Shown in pieces: positions 55,839 through 64,000 of a stretch of 64,000 bases of DNA. Source of the stretch: Marsupella aquatica (taxonomy: Eukaryota > Marchantiophyta); NCBI GenBank assembly GCA_973895155.1, contig OZ316891.1:310001-374000 (forward strand). Direction: 5' to 3'. Position numbers and translations under genes: made by a program. Position 1 is the first letter of the stretch, and every line of letters begins with the position of its first letter. Below the pieces are notes generated by a model that was not told the DNA's origin, searched no databases, and saw only the letters and a list, made by a program, of their open reading frames with translations.

Positions 55839-57477
55839 ATGGTTCAAGCGAGTCTGAAGAAAGGTGACACATTTGGGAGCTGGCAAGATGTCAGGAGGGC
55901 AATTGTCAGACACGGGGTGGCAACTGAGCGGGTAATCACAACATCTAAAAAGGATACTTTGCGTTTTATTGGAAAATGCAAAATGTGATGGCATGAAATC
56001 CCTGTCCAGAAAGATTTGTGGTGTATTCGAGTCATTATGAGCTCCAAGACGGAAACCATTACCGTCACACAGCTCAATAATCACCACAGTTGCTGTGCAG
56101 CAGACCATTATACCAGGCGAATGCATAATTCTTCTGATTACCTGGCTACACTGATTTTTGACATCATAATCAAAAACAGACAAACCAGAGCTTGTTCTTT
56201 GAGAGACACTGCCCAAGCTATTTGGCATCCAGATGTTAAATATCACACAGCACATTCAGCCAAGAAAAGGGCTCTGGTACGCCTAAACGGTGATGAGAAG
56301 GAGTCTTTCCATCTCATTCCTAGTCACTGTCAGCACATTTTACAAAGAGATCCAGGTGTTGTGGCAAACTATAGTGCACCTGATGGATCCTTTCAAACTT
56401 TATTTGTGTGTCCTAATGCTTCTCGACAGGCTTATCCACATTGCAGGCCACTCATTGCACTAGACGGCACACACACAAAATCTACATATCCCCAGATGTT
56501 ATTGGTAGCCACTGTGCTGGATGCTAACAACACTGTTATGATTTTGGCATACTGCATGGTTCCGTCAGAGAATGAAGAGTTCTGGATGAGATTTTTGAAG
56601 GCCTTGCATGATGCAATCCCAGAGTTGTCTCGTAGTAGTACAATTTTTATTTCAGATAGAGAAAAGGGACTGCAAAATGCTATGGAAGAGGTTTTTCCAT
56701 TGGCCTTCCATGCTTTTTGCACTTGGCACATGGGAAAAAATTTACAAGCTCATTCAAACAAGGCAGCATGGAAGGCTTTCGATGGGCTGGTATATGCTGC
56801 TAATGTACTTGCGGCGGTTAGACCGCATTGAGAATGAGTACCCATCAACATTTGATTACATTGTGAAAATGGCTGATCCATCTCATTATTCGAGAGCTTT
56901 CATGCCGTACCCCAGGTGATACACCATACCATTGCTATTGTATTTTTTTGTGTGGTGAAGTTATTGCCAAGATTTGTTTACTCTTCATCTCCTAAGCTGC
57001 AGCTTCATTGTGCTTATCAGGTGGGGCCATGAGACATCCCAGCAAGCAGAGAGCACTAATCGAGCACTGAAGGCTGAACGGCAGGAAGTTGCATTCAAAC
57101 AATTGAATCTGATTTGGGATTACATGATGAAGCACTACTATGAGAAGAGGGTGCTTGCAGAGTCCTTAACTACACCATTTCCTCCCAACATCATGGCAAT
57201 ATTAAGGGACCGACATGAGGAAGCTCTTCAACTTGTTGCAGATCCATCCAGCCCAACGGAAGTCAGAATTACCGATTCGACTGGCAGGGGCTTCTTGGTG
57301 AGTTTGGAGCCATTGAAGGAATGTTCTTGTGGTGATTGGCATGATGTCGGTATTCCTTGCATTCATGCATGGAGAGCTATTACTCGATTGCATCTTCGTT
57401 GCGGAAAAATCCAAAGAAAACAATGTGATGACATCGACCACAACACCTGTAGTAGGTTTACATTGAGCAGAGGTTGA
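55839..57477 (+). pseudogene. MURA-type MULE transposase, broken
   Basis: The DDE transposase reads from ATG 55839. The N-terminal Mutator DNA-binding region (FGSWQDVRRAIVRHGVA, KDTLRFIGKCKM-stop-WHE, WCIRVI) is interrupted by TGA 55986-55988, one C-to-T step from CGA. The catalytic core follows: RPLIALDGTHTKSTYPQ (first Asp), TIFISDREKGLQNAMEE (second Asp), then FHAFCTWHMGKNLQ and, after the intron, ETSQQAESTNRAL (Glu). A one-base frameshift lies near 56805. A 105-bp intron (56916-57020, GT..AG) is inferred because it joins PYPR to WGHETS. The C-terminal SWIM zinc finger is CSCGDWHDVGIPCIHAWRAI. Length and domain order are normal for the family; at least two lesions make it inactive. Confidence 0.93.
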
Positions 57478-57836
57478 TCAAGGCGTAAACACTGCAAACG
57501 CCCGAGCCCGCACCGCACAACACCGTTGCTTTGATCTCCCAATGTCACATTCGAGACGAATGCCCGCACCGCGCATGCCCGTGCCTGCACCGTTGCTTCT
57601 CCCAATCTCACCTTTGACACCCTACCAAGCTCACCTTCAACTGCATGACACAAAGCTTTCTTGCAAAAGAGTGTTGCTTCCCGTTTTTGGAGAGTCAACA
57701 CAGTAACTGACTAGCATGGTTACAAAGCTCAGTAAGGGGACGGAAAGTTCAAATAGAATGCACCAGGATATGACATGTGTCCCCACAGGATGGAGGCTGA
57801 CCCATGGTTAACCTTGGTCTCAATGAGGTTACGTGA

Positions 57837-57928
57837 ATACAAAAACCGTGGCAGTATTGTAATTTCTGTAAAAACCATGGCAGTATTGCAATAAGCCACA
57901 TCTTTAGTGGCAAGGTAGTTAAAAGCTG
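57837..57928 (-). repeat. MULE right TIR
   Basis: Complement begins CAGCTTTTAACTACCTTGCC. Contains GATGTGGCTTATTGCAATAC. Ends at the right copy of the target duplication. Confidence 0.92.
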
Positions 57929-57938
57929 ATATATTAAA
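57929..57938. other. Target-site duplication, right (ATATATTAAA)
   Basis: Perfect copy of 50689-50698. Confidence 0.92.
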
Positions 57939-58119
57939 ATGCCGTCAACATGGTTTGATTGTCAGTGAAACGCAATTCAAATCAAACTCTAATATATATG
58001 CCAAAGTAAAGTTGCGATACTAGATACTCTGAGGATAGAATTTTGCTCCTTCAATTCCAACATCTATTCTTGAATTAGCTAATGAATCTTGACATAGAAA
58101 GCAAGCTTAGCAGTGAATT

Positions 58120-58586
58120 TGTCATGCGCATACACATTGCTACACAACATACATATATCGCTTGTCACATACATCTAGACATAGTCACACTGCCACATCA
58201 CAAACACAAGAGAATGGAATACAAGTGGAACTCATGTCCACACATGTCCAAAACCCACAATAATCTTCACAAAAATTGGAACAACAATCAACGCCAACAA
58301 TATGCACTCAATCCCGTCTGATCCGATCACACACATATGTCGAGCCAACGCACCTTGCACTCAAGGAATCCATGCTACATAGAGAGAGCTTTCAACCACC
58401 ATAGCCACCACACAAGCTCTCCTCTCCAAGGCTCAACATTGAAAGATAACCTTTCAATGCCTCACAAGAGAGAACTACCCTCTCACACAAACCTAACAAA
58501 ACCTTATCAGCTCATATAGCACACATACCAAACATACGGATCTAGATAGTATGATACACTCTAACACTACCTAGAATGGTGTGACA
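58120..58586 (-). mobile_element. Solo-LTR candidate, copy 2
   Basis: 467 bp, about 90% or more identical to 36683-37144 (e.g. AATGGAATACAAGTGGAACT, CATGTCCAAAACCCACAATA). Minus sense begins TGTCACACC and ends ..GACA. AATT flanks both sides (58116-58119 and 58587-58590), a plausible 4-bp target duplication. No coding body or primer site. Confidence 0.65.
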
Positions 58587-58877
58587 AATTCGATAAGAAT
58601 CTCAAGAGGGTGTGATTAAAAATTCAGTCATGAGAAGAAATCTCCTGAATTCATTCACAATTGATAACACATGCTTTACTTCCATACAAGACATTCTTGT
58701 TAAATGGAAGGTGGAAAAACTATTCATAACTTCTCTTTGTAAATAAAGTTTGTCCCCAAAATGATGGATAAACTGAGGTAGATCTTATAGGTGTAAACTT
58801 CTAATCGAAAGAAGACTGAAGGGTTATAACTTTTCAAATCTCAATATCTAAAAGGGTAGTCTGGTGAAAAAGGTAGT

Positions 58878-59622
58878 GGACGTTTCACGAAGCGTCAATG
58901 TTTGAGGCAGACGCTTTGCAAAGCGTCAGAGTTCTCAGTAAAACTAACAAATAGTGATCTTATCGGAATTTTAACTTCTAAACAAAAAGTTAGAATGAGG
59001 TGAAACTTTTTTAGGGTACTTTACTAAGTATAGTCTCTATGCTGGCAAAGTTTCAGACTTTTCTGAGACTTCTAAGTGCTTCAAATAAGTCAGTAAAAGT
59101 GTCAAAAGGTTATAAAAAATTGGAAAACCAAAAACTTTTCTAAGTGTCCGGATTTGGTGGACGCTTCACGAAGCGTCCAAAAATACAAAGGAACTTTGGT
59201 GGACGCATTAGAAAGCGTCTGGGATTTGATGTCTTTGGCAGCGCCTTTTCCGGCCTTCGGGTGGACGCTTTGTAAGGCGTCGGGGCCTGTGGCAGACGCT
59301 CCTGTAAGTGTCACGCCTTCCTGTCTTCGAACACGGATGGACGCTCCTGAAGGCGTCGCTCTCATGTGGACGCTTCAGAAAGCATCGTGGTCTTGGGTGG
59401 ACGCTTCAGTAGCGTCAATATTGATGTCCCGTTCGGAATAGGGGACGCCTCAAGGCGTCGAGGTCTGGAAAGACTTAATAACGGACTCTTTTAAAAGCAT
59501 CAGGTTTTCTGAGTACTTAAGAGGACGCTTAGAAGGCATCGGGTCATTTTGGGTCCTCATATGGACGCTTTGTGAAGCATCATATTTTGTTGGCGTCAAA
59601 TATGGACGCTTCCGATAGCGTC
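58878..59622. repeat. Array of 14 GGACGC..GCGTC short hairpins
   Basis: Fourteen units of 16-20 bp. They are at 58878-58896, 58910-58927, 59159-59178, 59201-59219, 59263-59281, 59295-59312, 59339-59357, 59368-59386, 59399-59416, 59444-59459, 59483-59501, 59523-59540, 59563-59581 and 59604-59622. The second (GACGCTTTGCAAAGCGTC) is a perfect palindrome. In several units the right arm reads GCATC instead of GCGTC, consistent with CpG decay. Spacers are not conserved; from 59159 onward the spacing is 25-60 bp. ORFs in this region on both strands are by-products of the repeat. Confidence 0.92.
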
Positions 59623-59639
59623 AGTGCTTTCCTTCACTT

Positions 59640-60200
59640 TAGAGTGGGGACTTAGCAGTGTTCACTCTAAATTTATCCAAGTTATTAAAAATATTTTAAA
59701 TGAAAATAATATCACTACTTATAAATCATATTAGTTTTATTCAAATCACTTTAAATTTTAATGAATTTTAATGTTTTGTATATAAAATTAGTTTTATGTT
59801 CATTACCTTTGTCAAATCAAGATATGAATAAAAACAATTAAAAGGTTAATCATAATTATTTTGTGATTTTATAACATACATAAGTTTATAATATAATTAC
59901 AAATAAGTGTATAATTAAAATTCAGGATTGATGAAGATAAAAATAAATATAAACATGAATATAAATTAAGAGGACCAGTCTATTAACAATAAAATTATCA
60001 CTTCATTATATTAAAGATCATAATATTCATATATTTATCATAAATAAATATATTATTGTCTTTTATAAAAAATAAAATTATTATTATGTCATAATTATAT
60101 TTAGTCTGTAACTATATATAAATGATGATATACGTAATTTTAATTATAAAAAATTATGAATTTTAATTATAAGAAATATGGATAATTGTTCATAAAGATT
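59640..60200. other. Extremely AT-rich block, no gene
   Basis: Mostly A and T with very few G or C, including ATAATTATA-type words. No organelle gene or ORF is recognisable. The block begins abruptly right after the hairpin array. Confidence 0.6.
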
Positions 60201-61107
60201 TGGAAAAAAATATTTCGATAGAAAGATTATCTTTAGGAAGATTTTACAATATGAATAATGGTGAAAGAAAATGCATAAAAAACATGAGAAATTTTGTAAA
60301 AATATTTGACTTATGTCAATGCATATCACTGATCAAATTGTATCCTTGTCAACTCTCGAAAAAGCTCTTTCCACTGTCCATGTCATTGACAGGATATTTT
60401 CACCCTGTCCAGAAGTTCTCTCTATCTTCCACGAGGATTTGTCGTCGTGATCTAGTCATTCTCAATCTTTCAATGAACATTTTTTCCCTGACTGAGAGAT
60501 CATGATGTTTTTTATTTTGGTTACAAAGTTGTGAATAAAGATGTACATGTTGCGTGTTCATCAATTTTCTTGATGATGTGAGGCTAGAGATATGACTAGT
60601 ACATTTTTGGTGGTTTTTCGATAATCCCTTTGAGCCAAACTTTCTTCGTCTGATGCCGTCAACTTCAGAAAATATCCGATGTGTTTCAGCAACATATTGC
60701 CCAATCCTGTTCCCATCGAACTTTACCATCTTGATGTAAAATGCATCGCATCAACTATCCCATGTTATTCGTATAAAAAATGATCCAACACTAAACATAT
60801 CGGAATATGTGTTGCCTTGATTGTATAATTTGTCCGAACCTTAATGCAATCGAACATGTTTTGCGTTTATAATTGTATCGGACCAAGACCAATAGAGCAT
60901 ACATCGGATAAATGAGTCCATTGTTTGTAGTATTGCATATGATTGAGTGTACTAGGGGTTTATATCAGACATTGTTCGTCGTACATAGGATCAGACACCT
61001 CGTCTTCAAAGGAGGAAAAGGGGTCCATTATAGAGAGGATCAAAATGTATATCCAATGTGTTTGACATGGAATGGTCCGTAGTTGGGAGTCTAAAAAATG
61101 TTGGTTT
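60201..61107. other. Unassigned stretch
   Basis: A minus-strand frame at 60400-60729 (MVKFDGNRIGQYVAETHRIF.. rich in Arg/Lys/Ser) is open for 109 codons, not recognised. Nothing else is seen. Confidence 0.3.
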
Positions 61108-61275
61108 TTTTTCAGTAGGAGGTTTGATGCAAATCCGATGGTTTTTTCATGGGATAGTCAATGGGACATAAGGTTGGGGGATTCTTAAGAAGGGTATAAT
61201 CATAAGGTAGGAACACTTAATATATAACCAATAGACTTTGGGCATGTGCATACCATGACAATTAAAGAAGCAATG
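61108..61275 (+). repeat. Dispersed repeat family R2, copy 2
   Basis: Counterpart of 47790-47953. Its right end joins directly to the terminal segment of R1 (next feature). Confidence 0.8.
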
Positions 61276-61340
61276 ATCTAGAGTCAGCAACGCCGGAGCT
61301 AAGTGTTAAGGTAGTCTAGTTTCTCGACTTTGTCAAAAAA
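61276..61340 (+). repeat. Dispersed repeat family R1, 3' end only
   Basis: GTCAGCAACGCCGGAGCTAA then GTGTTAAGGTAGTCTAGTTT matches the last about 60 bp of both R1 copies. This third copy is severely truncated. Confidence 0.7.
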
Positions 61341-62097
61341 CCAGAACTCAACTTCCACTCGTCACGTCACACTTGCTTCGCAAACGTGAGCAAACCAGGT
61401 ACCGAAATGACCAGCTTTGCCCAATCTACAATTTGAGCTATAGCATGCAACGCCTCACGCACCGCATAGCTCACACCGTCGAGAAAATGATCTTAGGTCC
61501 CTCTCACAAAAACCGTTGAACACGAACCCAAACATGAAAAAATCCAGAATGATGCAAACTCTGATTCCTCCACACCATGAACTTCATTCAGGGATTTCTT
61601 TGCATCATCAGAAAGCCCTTGCCCCGATCTATTCATTGAGCCCAACACCTCCAAGTTACACGCGATGGAGGTGAAATCCATCGACACTTATCGCTTGAAA
61701 AAAAACCGTCACGAACACGTCACAAAAAATCCTATCGTCACCTCCCAGGCTTGCTCTGATACCAATTGTTGAACAATGACGTCCTCTCAACAATAAGATC
61801 ATGACTCATTCCCATGCACACATAGTCGACACAATGAATTACATGGTTCACCCCTTCGGTGAGGCTACATCCACACGAACATGAAAGCTTTTACTTAAGA
61901 GTAGTCTCCACACACGAGCTCTCTCACTCTCTCAAGTCGCTTCGTTACAATGAGCATGCATACCGTACCAGTGGCTTACACTAGCCTTGGTATATGCAAG
62001 GTCACTTACAACTAACCTAACCTCAGCTAAGTCCCTAATTGTGGTTAGTTGAATTGTCGTAACCTATGAGTGACAAGACTAAGAGCAATACTTAACA
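61341..62097 (-). mobile_element. Truncated Ty1/copia-type element: 5' LTR, primer site, start of gag
   Basis: On the minus strand an LTR (62097-61767, 331 bp) starts TGTTAAGTATTGCTC and ends ..GTTCAACA (TG..CA). It is followed after 2 bp by TGGTATCAGAGC (61764-61753), the primer-binding sequence for initiator methionine tRNA, the usual copia arrangement. A short ORF follows (ATG 61681; MDFTSIACNLEVLGSMNRSG..), likely the gag start. The rest of the element is missing: homology ends near 61341, at the R1 fragment. Confidence 0.8.
61753..61764 (-). promoter_or_regulatory. tRNA-iMet primer-binding site
   Basis: The complement reads TGGTATCAGAGC, matching the 3' end of plant initiator tRNA-Met, 2 bp inside the LTR boundary. 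Confidence 0.85.
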
Positions 62098-63953
62098 GTT
62101 ACCACCCTCGGCAAGGGTGCGCTGGACTGCACATCTTCAGGTAGAACATGATGTGCCATTCAGGGGATTAACCGCCAGCTGCTGTGGTATCAAGGATTCA
62201 AGAAACATATCGGGGTTGTCATTCAGGTTTTGAATATCAAACTCCAAACATGAAATTGAATCTGTGCTAGATGTATATTTGATCAGTGACTTAGATGCAG
62301 TTCCACTCGGGTTTGTAGCAGTCGTTCACTTGCCATTACTAACATCCCAAGGCTGAATGAAGGCGCAAGCTCTCTGGCGATCTCTGCTTCATCATTCACG
62401 GGGAAAGCATGTGATCAGTGGGCTGAAGCCTCGTTTTGGGTCTATAACGATTCAAGATGGTCCTACAAGGGAAGAGATGAACGAGTGTCAAGCGACCCCG
62501 AGCAGTCTACAACTGAAGCGGCCCGAATGCCCCTCATCTTCATTGAGGGAGTACTGAACAAAACCGAATGCAAGAAAACAGTCAAAAACACCTTGGAATG
62601 TTTTCGGAGGCATGATTGAGCGACTTTGTCCTTAACTCCACTAGATCTTATTGCTACACAACGGCAACTTATTGCTACACAACAGCAATGTAGGTCAGAA
62701 TGGGAGTACCACAAGAAAAACCTTCAGTAGTCATGTTCGGCATCAAATCAACAGATTCCAAATAGAGCGGTAAATGTTCATTAAAATGACTGACATAAGC
62801 ATATAATAAAACAAGTATGGCACGCATTCAAAACAATGATTGGCATACATCCAAAGCAATTGATATGGAAAGAGAAATAAAAACCAGGGCACTCAAAAGC
62901 TGAGTTGCGCGTAGTGCTAGCAAATAAGGTTGTGGGGCTTAGTAAGGACACTACTGTGGGTAGACTGGGTGTCCGTAGGCAGAGCTGCAAGTGCTCTCTT
63001 TGGCGAGATGGAAGCTTTTGCTAGAACAAGGGCCCATTGGGGGACTGGAGGTGCTGCAAATGTTGAGTGGAGTTGGACAAAAAGATCGTGAATTTGTGGA
63101 GGCGCTTTGGGGCTGCTAAGCTGAGCTTGAATGAGTGCTAATTCGGGTTTGGAGGTGTGGGGCGTGAGCTGGTGAATCCTTTTGTATTAGCTGGTGACAT
63201 GTGCTGTGAAGGAAACCGATGGACTTCTGCTGCTGCTGCATTGATTTTACCTTGATGGGTTGAAGCTTTCTCATTGTTGCTTGTGGCTCTCACAAGATTT
63301 AATGCTAATTGGAAAGTCATCTTTTAGGTTGACAATGTGGACTCTAGTCAGGGATGCCCTTGTCTGAGAGGTGCTTTCTATTCCCTGGTTAGAAATATAT
63401 TAAGATTTAGGATTAGGATATTCCTGCCTTGATCGTAGGTGCTTTGTTCCTTTGGCTGGGGCTCGGTTGTCTTTGGGTATGCCTGGATGGGTCCCCTGGG
63501 CTCCTTTGCCTACGACCTCAGTGTGTCACTTACCTATGACATAGATGAAGTAGGCTTTTTGCCTTCCCCCTCACTTTGGGGCTGACTCGAAGTTAGTTTC
63601 AGGTTTTTGCCTGGCCATGATTTCACTTGACTTTGTCTTCGCTTGGCTTTGGTGCTGGCCACCTGGCTTTCTTTCTCCTTTGGGGCTTTGTGGGCTTTGC
63701 CCTGGCCTGTTTGGTCCTCCTTTCCCGCGGGGTTTCGCGGGTTTTATTGAAAAAAAAGGGGGGAAAAAAAGCAAAAAAAGCTGAGTTGCGCTCCAACTGT
63801 CAACTCACAGCCGAACCCACATTCACCGCAGCCGGTCATCCTGAGCCCAGACAAAACACCCGAATCTACTCAAGCTCTCGATGAACACGGAATGAGAGGC
63901 ACGAAGAAGAATGACTAGAATGCGAGAGAAAGCTCATCCCGGCCGAGACGGAA
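62098..63953. other. Non-coding stretch, no gene supported
   Basis: No recognised coding sequence. 62655-62690 carries a duplicated TTATTGCTACACAACRGCAA. 63590-63780 is G/T-rich, with GGCTTT recurring and homopolymer runs at 63750-63780. Confidence 0.35.
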
Positions 63954-64000
63954 ATGGCTCCTGCACAGACGACAAACTTCCAGCCTGACGGCGTTTCCAG
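63954..64000 (+). CDS. Possible start of a gene cut by the window edge
   Basis: ATG at 63954 in a fair context (GAAATGG) opens a frame (MAPAQTTNFQPDGVS) that runs off the window. The preceding about 170 bp are GC-richer and purine-rich like a plant 5' leader. Too short to identify; it may be chance. Confidence 0.3.
   Translation, partial: MAPAQTTNFQPDGVS

Larger units (their letters stand above)
50699..57928 (+). mobile_element. Full-length Mutator-like element (MULE), 7230 bp
   Basis: It starts CAGTTTTTAACTAC and ends GTAGTTAAAAGCTG. The two ends are 92-bp inverted repeats (50699-50790, 57837-57928) with about 85% identity, containing TGCCACTAAAGATGTGGCTT and two copies of ATACTGCCAYGGTTT. 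A perfect 10-bp target duplication flanks it. Inside are a MURA-type transposase on the plus strand (55839-57477) and an opposite-strand ORF of unknown function (55149-52723). Both are broken, so the copy cannot mobilise itself now, although its ends look intact and could still be moved by a functional transposase. Confidence 0.92.

Noticed and set aside
59102-59441. Overlapping 87-95-codon ORFs on both strands over the hairpin array
   Set aside because: Their repeating words (VDAS, WTLQKAS) are simply the hairpin motif translated; no independent protein evidence.

Overview
The window looks like nuclear DNA of a land plant, most likely a bryophyte. The evidence is: spliceosomal genes with GT..AG introns; TTTAGGG-type telomere repeats scattered through the interior; plant-type Ty3/gypsy, Ty1/copia and Mutator (MULE) elements; and one very long intronless PLS-class PPR protein ending in a DYW domain. 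The wording of its repeats (..GLAQHGCGHEAY.., ..GALEWVKE..) resembles moss PPR-DYW proteins that I remember. That taxonomic call is inference from memory, and ferns or lycophytes are not excluded.

Layout. 1-1855: non-coding, with a head-to-head telomere-repeat block and three small tandem duplications. 1856-6258 (-): a complete 14-exon ALDH7/antiquitin aldehyde dehydrogenase gene that I could assemble to 517 residues. 7772-8895 (-): two unrecognised ORFs. 8930-14825 (-): a decayed Ty3/gypsy pol region split by a 3.6-kb terminal-inverted-repeat element (about 10106-13701) filled with imperfect palindromes. 14931-16104 (+): a decayed coiled-coil coding remnant. 19990-22283 (+): an acidic unknown ORF followed by an FCP1/HAD-type phosphatase-like domain. 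23860-24700 and 33235-34090: two copies of a dispersed repeat. 24992-25212: a MULE-derived MITE. 26736-30434 (+): a four-exon organic cation/carnitine-type MFS transporter with a probable single-base lesion. 31081-37862: repeats, C-rich telomere-related arrays and a solo-LTR candidate. 39767-43843 (-): the PPR-DYW gene, with eight nearly homogeneous 303-bp units. 49620-50371 (+): a Myb/SANT-like ORF with one internal stop. 50699-57928: a full-length 7.2-kb MULE with 92-bp TIRs and a perfect 10-bp target duplication, carrying a broken MURA transposase and a broken opposite-strand companion ORF. 58120-62097: a second copy of the solo LTR, an array of GACGC/GCGTC hairpins, a very AT-rich block, and a truncated copia element with LTR and tRNA-iMet primer site. 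63954-64000 (+): possibly the first codons of a gene cut by the window edge.

There is no operon logic. ALDH7, the transporter and the PPR-DYW gene are independent host genes sitting in a transposon-rich background. The features most worth following up are the intact-ended MULE and its MITE derivative, the homogenised PPR array, and the palindrome arrays, which share one architecture but not one sequence.
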